From contig JAUSQI010000154.1 in assembly GCA_030652575.1 (NCBI GenBank), positions 38,658 through 102,657 of the forward strand: 64,000 nt of DNA, read 5' to 3'. This document shows positions 18,011 to 26,971 of this stretch, one piece after another. Position numbers and translations under genes: made by a program. Position 1 is the stretch's first letter. Every line of letters starts with the position of its first letter. The notes beneath the pieces were generated by a model. That model was not told the DNA's origin and ran no database searches. It worked only from the letters and a program-made list of their open reading frames with translations. The stretch is from Stagnimonas sp. GTDB lineage: Bacteria > Pseudomonadota > Gammaproteobacteria > Nevskiales > Nevskiaceae.

Positions 18011-18943
18011 ATGACCTCCACCACAAAGCGCGCTCTGCTCATCGCCCTGCAGGTGCTGTTGCTCGCCGCTTTCGCGCTGGCCATCGAACATTGGTGGGGC
18101 TTCTCGCGCCTGCTGGCCCCTTGGTCTCAGGTGCCGCTCTCGCTGGTTGCCGTCGTCGGCGTCGCGCAGCTCGCCAGCTATTCCATGCGCGCGCTGCGCA
18201 TCTACCTGGCGAAATCCGCCGTGCCGCGGCCCTGGCTGCGCTGCCTGCAACTGATCCTGCTCAACAACGCGCTCAACCTGCTGCTGCCCGCCCGTACCGG
18301 CGAGGCCAGCTTCCCGCTGCTGATGCAGCGCTGGTTCGGCGTGCCGATTGCCGAAGCCGCCGGCACGCTGCTGTGGTTGCGGCTGCTGGACTTGAACGTG
18401 CTCGGCGTGCTGGCGCTGCTCACTTTCGCTCCGGCGACGATGCCGCTGCCCGCTGGCGTCTGGCCCTTGCTGGCGCTGGTCACGGCACTGGTGCCGCTGC
18501 TGGCACCCGCCGTGAACAAGGCCGCCACCCGCCGGTTGCAGCATCGCCAGAGCAAACCCGCCAGGCTCATCCACAAGCTGCTGGCCGGGGTGCCTTCGCA
18601 CCTGAAACAAGTCAGCATCGACCTCGGCATCACCTGGTCGGCCTGGGTCATCAAGCTGGCGGCGCTCACTGCCGTGTTTGCTGCACTCGCACAGCTTCCA
18701 CCCACGGCCGCGCTGCTGGGTGCCATCGGCGGCGATCTCTCCACCGTGCTGCCCATCCACACCCCCGGCGGCTTCGGCACCTACGAGGCGGGGGTGATCG
18801 CCTTCGCCTCGCCGCTGGCCCCACCGACACCCGCACTGCTCGCCGCCGCAGTGAACCTGCACATCCTCGTATTGAGCATCGCACTCGCTGCCGGGGTCAT
18901 CGCCTGGCTCACCCAGCCGCGTGTGAGAAAATCGCCGCCATGA
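18011..18943 (+). CDS. lysylphosphatidylglycerol synthase TM-region/flippase-like membrane protein (UPF0104)
   Basis: A 310-residue polytopic inner-membrane protein. The signature RALRIYLAKSAVPRPWLRCLQLILLNNALNLLLPARTGEASFPLL includes the NALNLLLPARTGE loop typical of the PF03706/YbhN family, the transmembrane part of MprF-type flippases. About eight hydrophobic helices are visible, and the C-terminal GGFGTYEAG motif is also family-typical. Its stop overlaps the start of a GT2 glycosyltransferase, a common pair thought to act in moving and modifying lipid-linked sugars. Function beyond the family is inferred. Confidence 0.82.
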   Translation: MTSTTKRALLIALQVLLLAAFALAIEHWWGFSRLLAPWSQVPLSLVAVVGVAQLASYSMRALRIYLAKSAVPRPWLRCLQLILLNNALNLLLPARTGEASFPLLMQRWFGVPIAEAAGTLLWLRLLDLNVLGVLALLTFAPATMPLPAGVWPLLALVTALVPLLAPAVNKAATRRLQHRQSKPARLIHKLLAGVPSHLKQVSIDLGITWSAWVIKLAALTAVFAALAQLPPTAALLGAIGGDLSTVLPIHTPGGFGTYEAGVIAFASPLAPPTPALLAAAVNLHILVLSIALAAGVIAWLTQPRVRKSPP

Positions 18944-19995
18944 ATACCGCACTCAAAGCCCCGCGCCTCTCCGTCGTCATCCCCATGTACAAGGAGCAGG
19001 ACAACGTCACGCCCATGCTCGAAGGCGTCCACAAGGGTTTGAGCAGCTACCCCGGCGAGTGGGAGCTGATCGTCGTCGATGACGGCTCCACCGACGACAC
19101 CGGCCCGCGCCTCGTGCGCGAAGCGGCGCAGTTCGGCAGCCATGTACGCGTGCTGCGCTTCGCCCGCAACCACGGCCAGACCGCCGCCATGCAGGCCGGC
19201 ATCGACGCCGCGCGCGGCGAGATCATCGCCACGCTTGATGGCGACTTGCAGAACGACCCGGCGGACATCCCCCGCCTGGTGGACGAGCTGCTCAAGCGCG
19301 ACCTCGATTTGATTCAAGGCAAGCGCATTAACCGGCAAGACGCTCTGGTGAGCCGCAAACTGCCGAGCAAGATTGCCAACCGCCTCATCGCCAAGATCAC
19401 CGGCGTCAACCTCACCGACTACGGCTGCTCGCTGAAGGTGTATCGCGCGCGCATCATCAAGCAGGTGCGGCTCTACGGCGAAATGCACCGCTTCATCCCG
19501 GTGTGGGCCGCGATGGTCACCAGCCCGCACCGCATCGCCGAGATGCCAGTGGCGCACTTTGCAAGACAGTTCGGCACCAGCAAGTACGGCATTTCACGCA
19601 CCTTCCGCGTCATTCTCGATCTGCTGACGGTGTTCTTCTTCATGCGCTTTCAGGCGCGGCCCGGCCACTTCTTCGGCTCGATTGGTCTCTGGCTCGGCTT
19701 TCTCGGTGGCGCGATGATGAGCTGGCTGATGTTCGTCAAGTTCGGGCTGGACGAGCCGATCGGCGGACGACCGCTGTTCCTGATTGCGATCCTTCTGCTC
19801 GTGTTCTCGATGCAGTTCATCACCACCGGCGTAATCGCTGAAATGTTGGCCCGCATCTTCTACCGCGATAAGCCGCGCGTCGCACTCATCAACGAAGCAA
19901 CCGATGACGGCACGCCGCTCGGCTGGGCCGATGCGGCACAGCCTGCGACGGTGGTGATGCAACTGCCCAAGCCCGCAGTACCCGCGCACGGTTGA
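18940..19995 (+). CDS. GT2 family glycosyltransferase, dolichol/undecaprenyl-phosphate sugar transferase type
   Basis: A 351-residue protein starting at the ATG that overlaps the flippase stop. The N-terminal catalytic domain has SVVIPMYKEQDNV, VVDDGSTDDT and the DxD region LDGDLQNDP (about residues 98-106), followed by FARQFGTSKYG. Two C-terminal hydrophobic helices (about 235-255 and 275-300) anchor it in the membrane. This matches ArnC/DPM1/GtrB-like enzymes that move a sugar from a nucleotide donor to a polyprenyl phosphate. The polyprenyl-linked sugar could feed the GT83 (ArnT-like) transferase at 20,641, some 650 bases downstream. Confidence 0.9.
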   Translation: MNTALKAPRLSVVIPMYKEQDNVTPMLEGVHKGLSSYPGEWELIVVDDGSTDDTGPRLVREAAQFGSHVRVLRFARNHGQTAAMQAGIDAARGEIIATLDGDLQNDPADIPRLVDELLKRDLDLIQGKRINRQDALVSRKLPSKIANRLIAKITGVNLTDYGCSLKVYRARIIKQVRLYGEMHRFIPVWAAMVTSPHRIAEMPVAHFARQFGTSKYGISRTFRVILDLLTVFFFMRFQARPGHFFGSIGLWLGFLGGAMMSWLMFVKFGLDEPIGGRPLFLIAILLLVFSMQFITTGVIAEMLARIFYRDKPRVALINEATDDGTPLGWADAAQPATVVMQLPKPAVPAHG

Positions 19996-20026
19996 ACCAC
20001 ACCCTACGCATGACTAGAGTCGCGCC

Positions 20027-20245
20027 ATGAACAACTGGTCTACCTGCCCTGCCGTCGAACGCGATCCGCTGAAAGTGAGCGGCGCCTGGCTGTTTCGCGG
20101 CACCCGCGTGCCGGTGACCGCACTCTTCGAGAACCTTGAAGACGGCGCGCAACTTGCCGAGTTCGTCGAGTGGTTTCCCGGCGTCAGCCTGCAACAAGCG
20201 CGCGCCGTGCTTGAACACGCCGCACTCTCGCTGGAAGCCGCATAG
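20027..20245 (+). CDS. DUF433 antitoxin-like protein
   Basis: A 72-residue protein with the DUF433 pattern: CPAVERDPLKVSGAWLFRGTRVPVTALFENLEDGAQLAEFVEWFPGVS. This is a small winged-helix-like fold often acting as the antitoxin paired with a DUF5615 (PIN-like) toxin. Its TAG stop overlaps a GTG (TAGTG) that begins a short frame starting VRVLFDYE, which looks like the start of the usual toxin, but that frame dies after 27 codons. It is therefore probably an orphan antitoxin. Confidence 0.75.
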   Translation: MNNWSTCPAVERDPLKVSGAWLFRGTRVPVTALFENLEDGAQLAEFVEWFPGVSLQQARAVLEHAALSLEAA

Positions 20246-20328
20246 TGCGGGTGTTGTTCGACTATGAATGCCAAATACACATTGCTGCGCGGCTGCAAGA
20301 ACTACAACGCTTTTGCCCGGCGCTCTGA
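20245..20328 (+). pseudogene. remnant of a DUF5615-type toxin gene
   Basis: A GTG overlapping the antitoxin stop opens a 27-codon frame. Its first eight residues, VRVLFDYE, resemble the conserved start of DUF5615 PIN-like toxins (M/V-R-V/I-L-F/L-D). The rest shows no likeness and ends at a TGA. Base composition drops just after this point, which suggests that an insertion replaced the toxin body. The short match makes this tentative. Confidence 0.4.
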
Positions 20329-20608
20329 CAGAGATTGGGGACGGGCCACGGAAGTCAAAGTGCAGTCTATTGAAGGCCAAACAATCGGAAACCTGGTGTT
20401 CGGCTGCCACCCTGACTTTGTAGGCTTTAACGAATATCAGGCGATGAGCTATCAACACATGCTTAACCTGATTGCTGAGCGATTGGACGGCGACGTAGAG
20501 GTCAATAGGGATGCACTGATTTCCGGTTTGATAATTTACATCTGTCTGAATGGACCTAATCCAAGTCTTGTAGCCCGGATGCAATCCGGGAGTTCCCACT
20601 GTCAGTGA
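20264..20608 (+). CDS. hypothetical protein, 114 aa, in lower-GC DNA
   Basis: An ATG-started frame of 114 residues (MNAKYTLLRGCKNYNAFARR at the start, then VFGCHPDFVGFNEYQAM and LISGLIIYICLNGPNPSL). I do not recognise the family. The stretch is visibly poorer in G+C than its neighbours, and the last ten or so codons are made from a REP-like repeat unit, so the true C-terminus may have been lost. No clear ribosome site was seen. It may be a genuine acquired gene, a fragment, or a chance frame. Confidence 0.4.
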   Translation: MNAKYTLLRGCKNYNAFARRSDRDWGRATEVKVQSIEGQTIGNLVFGCHPDFVGFNEYQAMSYQHMLNLIAERLDGDVEVNRDALISGLIIYICLNGPNPSLVARMQSGSSHCQ

Positions 20609-20633
20609 CCCCCCCGGATTTCATCCGGTCTAC
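20570..20633. repeat. paired inverted REP-like elements
   Basis: Two 21-base units face each other: GTAGCCCGGATGCAATCCGGG at 20570-20590 (one base over this report's quotation limit if extended, so key parts are GTAGCCCGGATG and AATCCGGG) and its inverted relative at 20613-20633, which reads GTAGACCGGATGAAATCCGGG on the minus strand. Each unit has an internal CCGGAT/ATCCGG palindrome. The pair resembles a BIME-type arrangement of REP sequences that are dispersed by RAYT transposases. It separates the DUF433 locus from the GT83 gene. Confidence 0.75.
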
Positions 20634-20640
20634 GAGCAAG

Positions 20641-22272
20641 ATGCTACGCGCCCCACGCCCCTACATCAGCCCCATGCAACGCCTGCTCTCCGGCATTGAT
20701 CCCACTGTTCTGTGGCTGACGCTGTTCGCCTTCGCGGGCTTCTGGCTCAACAGCTGGGCGGTGCCGCTGTTCGATCTCGATGAAGGCGCGTTCACGGCAG
20801 CGACGCGCGAGATGTTCGAGCGCGGCGACTTCTTGATGACCTATCTCGATGGCGCGCCGCGCTACGACAAGCCCATCCTCATCTACTGGTTGCAGGCGGC
20901 GTCGGTCAGCGTGTTCGGCTGGAGTGAGTTCGCGCTGCGTCTGCCCTCCATGCTCGCGGCGAGTGCCTGGATGTGGGTGGTGTATCGCTTTGTAAACGAG
21001 GTGAGCGGCAGTAAAGAGAAGGCGCTATTTGCGGCAGGCAGTCTCGCCCTCTCGCCCGTGCCCGGACTCATCGGCCATGCGGCGACGGCGGATGCGCTGC
21101 TGAATCTTTTGCTGGCGCTGACGCTGCTCGATCTCTGGCGCTGGTTCGATCGTATTGCTGTCATTCCCGCGCAGGCGGGGAATGACAAGCAAAGAAATGA
21201 CAAGCTGCTTTTGCTGCGGGTCTATCTCTGGATCGGCCTCGGCCTGCTCACCAAAGGCCCCGTCGCGGTTGCACTGCCGGTGATGGTGGTGCTGCCATTT
21301 GCACTGCTCACCAACCGCTGGCGCGATGCGCTCAAGGCCGCGTTCTTCATCCCCGGCTGGCTGCTCGCACTGGCGGTATTCCTGCCCTGGGCGGTGCTAC
21401 TCACGCTGAAGGACGGCGGTGATTTCTTCAAGCATTTCCTGCTCGACCATAACGTCGGTCGCTACAGCGAGACGATGGAAAGCCACGGCGGCAAGCTCTG
21501 GTATTACGTCGCCGCACTGCCCTTGATCGTGCTGCCGTTCGCGGCCTGGCTGCCCTCGGTCTTGAAGCAGGTCAGGGGCTGGAAAACCGAACCCCGCACG
21601 CTGTATCTGCTGCTCTGGTTCGGCGTGGTCTTTGTGCTGTTCAGCACCAGCAAGACCCAGCTGCCGCATTACCTGCTGTATGGCTGCACGCCTCTGTTCG
21701 TGCTGTTCGGCCTGCATGCGGAAGCCATCAAGCAGCGTTGGGTCGCACTGCTGCCCGCCACCATTTTCATCGCTCTACTGTGCGCGCTGCCCACGCTGCT
21801 GCCGCAGTTCTTGCCGGACGCACACCACGCCTACGATCGCGGCATCGTCGAAACCATTATTGCTTCGGTGCGGCCCACCTATTACATGGCCTGCATCGGT
21901 GCAGCAGTGATCGTGCTGCTGGCCCTCATCCGCCCGAACATCACCCCCGCAATGGCTGGCCTCAGGGGTGGGCTGGCGGTATCGCTCGCGGTGTGGTGTG
22001 GCGTGCTGCCACTGCTCGCCGCAGGCCAGCAGGTGCCGGTGCAACAAGCCGCCGCCGTCAGCCGCCAGCTCGGCCTGCCCGTCGTCGCCTACCGCATCAC
22101 CATGCCCAGCTTTTCGGTGTATCGCGGCAGCGTCACGCCGCATCGCACGCCGGTAACCGGCGAGATTGCGTTCACGCGCAAAGATCGGATCGCCGATCTC
22201 GCCAAAGAGACGAACAGGCCGCAGACAGTGGTTTTCCGGTCCGGTGGCGTTGCGTTGATACGCATCGAGTAG
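20641..22272 (+). CDS. GT83/ArnT-like membrane glycosyltransferase
   Basis: A PMT_2/ArnT-type integral-membrane glycosyltransferase of about 543 residues. The first periplasmic loop has PLFDLDEGAFTAATREMFERGDFLMTYLDG followed by RYDKPILIYWLQA, carrying the acidic pair and the YDKP motif typical of the family. About eleven further hydrophobic segments follow. Such enzymes take a sugar from undecaprenyl phosphate and place it on lipid A or another envelope acceptor. The GT2 enzyme upstream could provide the donor. The start was set at the ATG just after the REP pair; the GTG at 20605 lies within the repeat, and the ATG at 20674 is an alternative. The frame contains a REP-like insertion near codon 180. 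Confidence 0.82.
   Translation: MLRAPRPYISPMQRLLSGIDPTVLWLTLFAFAGFWLNSWAVPLFDLDEGAFTAATREMFERGDFLMTYLDGAPRYDKPILIYWLQAASVSVFGWSEFALRLPSMLAASAWMWVVYRFVNEVSGSKEKALFAAGSLALSPVPGLIGHAATADALLNLLLALTLLDLWRWFDRIAVIPAQAGNDKQRNDKLLLLRVYLWIGLGLLTKGPVAVALPVMVVLPFALLTNRWRDALKAAFFIPGWLLALAVFLPWAVLLTLKDGGDFFKHFLLDHNVGRYSETMESHGGKLWYYVAALPLIVLPFAAWLPSVLKQVRGWKTEPRTLYLLLWFGVVFVLFSTSKTQLPHYLLYGCTPLFVLFGLHAEAIKQRWVALLPATIFIALLCALPTLLPQFLPDAHHAYDRGIVETIIASVRPTYYMACIGAAVIVLLALIRPNITPAMAGLRGGLAVSLAVWCGVLPLLAAGQQVPVQQAAAVSRQLGLPVVAYRITMPSFSVYRGSVTPHRTPVTGEIAFTRKDRIADLAKETNRPQTVVFRSGGVALIRIE
21160..21186. repeat. REP-like palindrome inside the GT83 coding sequence
   Basis: A near-perfect palindrome starting GTCATTCCCGCGCAGGCGG and closing with GGAATGAC, read in frame as VIPAQAGND. 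The GTCATTCCCGCG...CGGGAATGAC form is a common dispersed bacterial repeat. It sits in a loop between hydrophobic segments and keeps the reading frame. Confidence 0.7.
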
Positions 22273-22415
22273 CAGAGCGAGCCGCCGCCAATACCTTGAT
22301 TGGCGTAGCGAGCATTGCGAATGGCGTGCGGAGCCACGCGGAGCGGGCCCAAGGCCCGTGAGCATGGCACCGCGCGTCAGTCGCAAGCGCAGTAGCCAAG
22401 CACAGTATTGGAAGT

Positions 22416-22519
22416 GATTCGCGCCGACTTACTCCGGCGCTTCGCTACACCGCTGCCGTTGCTCCCTTCCGGGCCTGGCGGAGTTCACGGCTCACAAACG
22501 CGAAGGGCCGACGCGAATC
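22416..22519 (-). ncRNA. ffs: 4.5S-type signal recognition particle RNA
   Basis: The minus strand contains the conserved SRP domain IV tetraloop region, CCAGGCCCGGAAGGGAGCA, followed by ACGGCAGCGG, which is the Ffh-binding helix. The ends pair (GATTCGCG with CGCGAATC), giving a single long hairpin of about 104 bases, the usual size of the small bacterial SRP RNA. It lies between the GT83 and RND genes, antisense to both. A good sigma-70 promoter precedes it. The exact 3' end is uncertain, as no T-rich terminator is obvious. Confidence 0.9.
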
Positions 22520-22523
22520 GCCG

Positions 22524-22553
22524 ATATTGTCTCACGGCTTTTGCACGTGTCGA
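22524..22553 (-). promoter_or_regulatory. sigma-70-like promoter of the SRP RNA
   Basis: On the minus strand a -35 TCGACA is separated by 18 bases from a -10 CAATAT. The -10 ends about five bases before the predicted 5' end of the RNA at 22519. Confidence 0.6.
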
Positions 22554-22673
22554 AGCCTCCAGGAGATTCAGCCGACGTTTGTTAAGGGCGCTTTACCTTA
22601 ACGGCGGTAGAACCATGCACGCTGTTCATGGTCAACTGCCCAACCCAAGAAGACTTACCACGCAAGGATTGTC

Positions 22674-23849
22674 GTGCGCGCCAGAACCCTCATCGTCATC
22701 GTGCTGCTCGTGGTACTTGCGGGCGGCTTTTTCTACTGGCAACAACATCGCGCCGACAACAAACCCAAAGGCCCCACCACTCGCGCGGTGACCGTAGAGA
22801 TGGCAAACGCCCGCATCGGCGACGCGGCCGTGCAGCTTTCCGCCATCGGCCAGATCATCAGCAGCCACAGCGTTGCCATCCGCCCACAAGTCAGCGGCAC
22901 GCTGCAAAAGGTGTTCTTCACCGAGGGTGCGTCGGTCAAGGCCGGTGACAAGCTGTTCGAGATCGACCCCGCGCCCTATCGCGCCGCCATGCAGCAGGCG
23001 GAGGCTCAGGTCGCGCGTGATCGTGCCGGCGTGCAGGCCGCCGAGACCCAGGAAAAACGCCTGCTGCCCCTTGCCGAAAAAGGCTATGTCACCCCGCAGG
23101 AAGTGCTGGATGCCAAAGCCACCGCCGAAAGCGCCCGAGCCAGCGTGCAGGTCTCGCAAGCCGCCGTCGCGGCCGCACGGGTCAACATGGATCGCACCGT
23201 TATCCGCGCGCCCATCGCCGGCCGCACCGGCGCGCTGTCGGTGAAGACCGGCAACATCGTCGCTGCCAGCGACGCCGCGCCGCTGGTCACCATCAACCAG
23301 CTGCAACCGGTACAGGCCGAGTTCACGGTGCCGCAGGCGCAGCTCAGCGCCTTGCAGCAGGCAATGGCCACAGGCCCGGTCAAAATTGTCGTCAGCAGCC
23401 AGACCGGTGGTGCCGCCCTGGCGGAAGGCCATGTGCTGTTCGTGGACAACACCATCGACGCCACCACCGGCACCGTAAAACTCAAGGCCGAGTTTGCCAA
23501 TGCCGAAGAGAAGCTCTGGCCCGGCACCTTCGTGAGCTTCACCGCCACGCTCGCCGTCGAAACCGACCGCGTGCTGGTGCCCGAGCTGGCGGTGCAGCCG
23601 GGGGCCGATGGCAGCTTCGTCTATGTGGTGGATGCCGAGAACAAGGCGCAGCTCACACCCGTGACCGTGGCGCGGCAGCTGGGCAGCGAAATGGTGATCG
23701 ACAAGGGCTTGAAGGGCGGCGAGAAAGTCGTTTCCCGCGCGCCACGCGACCTCAAGCCCGGGGCCACGGTGCAGCTCGCGGGTGCCAAGCCCAGTGCTGA
23801 AGGCACCGCGCCAAAAAGTGAGAGCGCCGCCAAGGTCGCAGCCCCATGA
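22674..23849 (+). CDS. RND efflux periplasmic adaptor (membrane fusion protein)
   Basis: A GTG start with the SD aaggatt in front. An N-terminal uncleaved or lipid-less membrane anchor (LIVIVLLVVLAGGFFYW) is followed by the lipoyl-type halves, ISSHSVAIRPQVSGTLQKVF and TVIRAPIAGRTGALSVKTGN, flanking a helical hairpin rich in Ala/Gln (about residues 100-175). This is the HlyD/AcrA architecture; it most resembles the MdtA subgroup. It bridges the inner-membrane pump to an outer-membrane channel. Its stop overlaps the start of the pump gene. No TolC-like gene is seen in the window. Confidence 0.93.
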   Translation: MRARTLIVIVLLVVLAGGFFYWQQHRADNKPKGPTTRAVTVEMANARIGDAAVQLSAIGQIISSHSVAIRPQVSGTLQKVFFTEGASVKAGDKLFEIDPAPYRAAMQQAEAQVARDRAGVQAAETQEKRLLPLAEKGYVTPQEVLDAKATAESARASVQVSQAAVAAARVNMDRTVIRAPIAGRTGALSVKTGNIVAASDAAPLVTINQLQPVQAEFTVPQAQLSALQQAMATGPVKIVVSSQTGGAALAEGHVLFVDNTIDATTGTVKLKAEFANAEEKLWPGTFVSFTATLAVETDRVLVPELAVQPGADGSFVYVVDAENKAQLTPVTVARQLGSEMVIDKGLKGGEKVVSRAPRDLKPGATVQLAGAKPSAEGTAPKSESAAKVAAP

Positions 23850-26800
23850 AGGGCCTCAAGCCCGGCGAATCGGTCGGTGTCTCGGAGCTGTTTATCCAGC
23901 GCCCCGTCGCCACCACCATCCTGATGCTGGCGCTGGTGTTGTTCGGTGCCGTGGCCTACACCAAGTTGCCGGTGGCCGAGCTGCCCAACGTCGATTTCCC
24001 CTCCATCAGCGTCAGCGCCAGCCTGCCCGGAGCCGACCCGGAGACGATGGCCGCGACCGTGGCCACGCCGCTGGAACGCGCGTTCACGCAGATCCCCGGT
24101 CTGGACGTGATGAACTCGACCAGCAGCACCGGCTCGACTCAGATCAGCCTCACCTTCGCGCTCGATCGCGACATCGACTCCGCCTCGCAGGACGTGCAGA
24201 ACGCTATTGCGCAGACCGTACGGCAGCTGCCCTCCGCCCTGCCCAACCCGCCGACGCTGCGCAAGGTGAATCCGGCCGATGCGCCGATCCTGTTCATGGC
24301 CTTGTCGACCACCTCGGTGCCGATGACGACGCTCAACGACTTTGCCCAGACGCGCGTCGCCGACAGCCTCTCGCGCATCGAGGGCGTGGCGCAGGTGAGC
24401 ATCTACGGCAGCAAGATGTATGCAGCGCGCCTCTACGTGAACCCGCAGGCGCTGAGCGCACGTGGTCTCTCCTTCATCCAGCTGCGCAATGCCATTGCCA
24501 ATGGCAACAGCTACCAGCCCGGCGGCACGCTCTACGGCGCGCAGCGCAGCTACACGCTGGAGGCCGACGGCCAGCTGCGCAATGCGGCGGCCTACAACGA
24601 CCTCGTGGTGACTGAGAACAATGGCGCCCCGGTGCGCTTCCGCGATGTCGGCAAGGCGGTCGACAGCATCCAGAACGACAAGCAGGCTGCCACCTATAAC
24701 GGCCGGCCGGCGATCATCATTGCCGTCACCCGCCAGCCCGGCAGCAACACGGTGGAGATCGCCGAGAAGGTGCGCGCCATCCTCAGCGAGCTGGCCGCCA
24801 GCGGCCCGGGCGACACCAAGATCGACATCACCTACGACCGCAGCGAGTTCATCCAGGAGTCGATCCACGAGGTGAAGTTCACGCTGATCCTCTCGATCAT
24901 CCTTGTCGTCGCGGTGATCTTCGTGTTCCTGCGCGATACCCGCGCCACGGTCATCTCCGCCCTCGCGCTGCCGGCCGCGCTGCTCGGCACCTTTGGCGCC
25001 ATGCAGCTGATGGGCTTCTCGCTCGACAACCTCTCGCTGATGGCGCTGACGTTGTCGGTCGGCTTCGTCGTGGACGACGCCATCGTCGTGCTCGAAAACA
25101 TCATCCGCTACAAAGAACAGGGCATGACCGCCCGCGAGGCGGCCAGCAAGGGCGCACGCGAAATCGGTTTTACGGTGATCTCGATGACGATCTCGCTGGT
25201 CGCCGTGTTCATCCCGATCCTGTTCATGGGCGGGCTGATCGGGCGGCTGTTCCGCGAATTCGCGATGACGGTCTCGGTGGCCATTCTGCTGTCGGCCGCC
25301 ATCTCGCTCACACTCACGCCGATGCTGTGCGCGCGCTGGTTGAAGGATGGTGAGGACAAGCACGGCAAGCTCTATCTTTACTTCGAGCGCCTGTTCGACG
25401 CCATGCGCGACGGCTACGAAAAAACACTGCGCTGGGCGCTGGGTCACAACACGCTGATGCTGCTGGGATCGGTCGCGATCCTGATCGGCACGGTCTTCAT
25501 GTTCCGCGTGGTGCCGACCGGCTTCATCCCCGCGCAGGACACCGGCGTGATCTTTGCCAACACCCGCGCACCCGATGGCGTCACTTTCGAAGAGTTGCAG
25601 GTGATGCAGAACAAGGCCGCCGAACTGGTGCAGAAGAATCCCAATGTGGCCGGCGTGTTCTCGGCCACCGGCAGCGGTGGCGGCGGTTCTTCAAACCCCA
25701 CTGGCGGGCGCATGACCATTCGGCTCACGCCGCATGGCGAGCGCAAGGACTCGGCCGACCAGGTGATCGCCCAGTTGCGCAAGGCCATGACGGCCGTGCC
25801 GCAGCTACAGGCGTTCTTCAGCAACCCGCCGGCGATCCGCATCGGCGGCAACTCCAGCAATTCCAACTACCAATATGTCTTGCAGGCCGATGATCTGAAG
25901 GTGCTGGCCGAGACCTCGGAGCGGATGCTGGTGCGCCTGCGTGAGGTGCCCGGCCTGCGCGACCCGAACAGCGACCTGCAGCTCGCCAATCCGCAGATCG
26001 ACCTCGACATCAACCGCGACCGCGCCTCGGCCTTGGGCGTAACCGTGGCCGACATCCAGAACACGCTCTATGCCGCCTATGGCGCGGCACGCATCAGCAC
26101 CATCTACAGCAACACCGCGCAATACGACGTGCTGCTGCAAATGGCGCCGGAGTTCCAGCTCAACATCAATGCGCTCAAGCTGCTCTATGTGCCCAGCACC
26201 TCGGGGCGACTGGTGCCCATCGAGGCGGTCGCCAGCATCCGGCCCAGTGTGGGCCCGCTGTCGATCACCCACTATCAGCAGCTCTCTTCAGTGACGCTGT
26301 CGTTCGACCTCGTGCCGGGCGTGGCGCTCGGCGATGTCACCAGCAAGATCGAGGCGATTGCCGCCGAAGAGCTGAAGGGCGAAGTCAGCGGCACCTTTGC
26401 CGGCACCGCAGAAACCTTCAAGCAATCCACGGTCGATCTGCCGATCCTGCTCGTCTTCAGCATCCTCGTGATCTACATGGTGCTGGCAATTTTGTACGAG
26501 CACTTCGTGCATCCGCTCACCATTCTCACCTCCCTGCCATTGGCGGCGATCGGTGCGCTGGTGGCGCTGTGGGTGTTCGGTCTCGAACTCAATATCTTCA
26601 GCTTCGTGGGGCTGATCCTGCTGGTGGGTCTGGTGAAGAAGAACGGCATCATCATGGTCGACTTTGCCCTGCAGAAACGCCGTGAAGGTGCCACTGCGGA
26701 GGACGCGATGATGGAAGCCTGCCTGGTGCGTTTCCGCCCCATCATGATGACCACGCTGGCCGCCATCTTCGGCACCCTGCCCATCGCGCTGGCCTTGGGT

Positions 26801-26971
26801 GCCGGCGCGGAATCCAGGCAGCCGCTGGGTATCGCCGTGGTCGGTGGATTGCTCACCTCGCAGCTGCTGACCCTCTATTTCACGCCCGCGTTCTACATCG
26901 CGATGGAGCGGTTTCTGGAGCGCTTCAAAGGCAAGCGCGAAGCGGTGGCCGCGCCGGTAGAAACCACTTAG
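23846..26971 (+). CDS. RND efflux pump inner-membrane transporter (HAE1/MdtB-AcrB type)
   Basis: A 1041-residue pump, the usual length of the hydrophobe/amphiphile RND family. It begins with the family pattern LFIQRPVATTILMLALVLFG, and the proton-relay helix carries the paired Asp in VGFVVDDAIVVLENI (about residues 405-420). Twelve transmembrane helices and two large periplasmic loops are evident; the C-terminal half repeats LVGLVKKNGIIMVDFA. It exports drugs, detergents or metabolites using the proton gradient. It is translationally coupled to the adaptor gene. A Gly/Ser run near residue 612 is unusual but keeps the frame. Confidence 0.95.
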   Translation: MKGLKPGESVGVSELFIQRPVATTILMLALVLFGAVAYTKLPVAELPNVDFPSISVSASLPGADPETMAATVATPLERAFTQIPGLDVMNSTSSTGSTQISLTFALDRDIDSASQDVQNAIAQTVRQLPSALPNPPTLRKVNPADAPILFMALSTTSVPMTTLNDFAQTRVADSLSRIEGVAQVSIYGSKMYAARLYVNPQALSARGLSFIQLRNAIANGNSYQPGGTLYGAQRSYTLEADGQLRNAAAYNDLVVTENNGAPVRFRDVGKAVDSIQNDKQAATYNGRPAIIIAVTRQPGSNTVEIAEKVRAILSELAASGPGDTKIDITYDRSEFIQESIHEVKFTLILSIILVVAVIFVFLRDTRATVISALALPAALLGTFGAMQLMGFSLDNLSLMALTLSVGFVVDDAIVVLENIIRYKEQGMTAREAASKGAREIGFTVISMTISLVAVFIPILFMGGLIGRLFREFAMTVSVAILLSAAISLTLTPMLCARWLKDGEDKHGKLYLYFERLFDAMRDGYEKTLRWALGHNTLMLLGSVAILIGTVFMFRVVPTGFIPAQDTGVIFANTRAPDGVTFEELQVMQNKAAELVQKNPNVAGVFSATGSGGGGSSNPTGGRMTIRLTPHGERKDSADQVIAQLRKAMTAVPQLQAFFSNPPAIRIGGNSSNSNYQYVLQADDLKVLAETSERMLVRLREVPGLRDPNSDLQLANPQIDLDINRDRASALGVTVADIQNTLYAAYGAARISTIYSNTAQYDVLLQMAPEFQLNINALKLLYVPSTSGRLVPIEAVASIRPSVGPLSITHYQQLSSVTLSFDLVPGVALGDVTSKIEAIAAEELKGEVSGTFAGTAETFKQSTVDLPILLVFSILVIYMVLAILYEHFVHPLTILTSLPLAAIGALVALWVFGLELNIFSFVGLILLVGLVKKNGIIMVDFALQKRREGATAEDAMMEACLVRFRPIMMTTLAAIFGTLPIALALGAGAESRQPLGIAVVGGLLTSQLLTLYFTPAFYIAMERFLERFKGKREAVAAPVETT

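Noticed and set aside
22408..22791. A plus-strand frame across the SRP RNA
   Set aside because: It runs antisense through a conserved structural RNA and has no protein motif.
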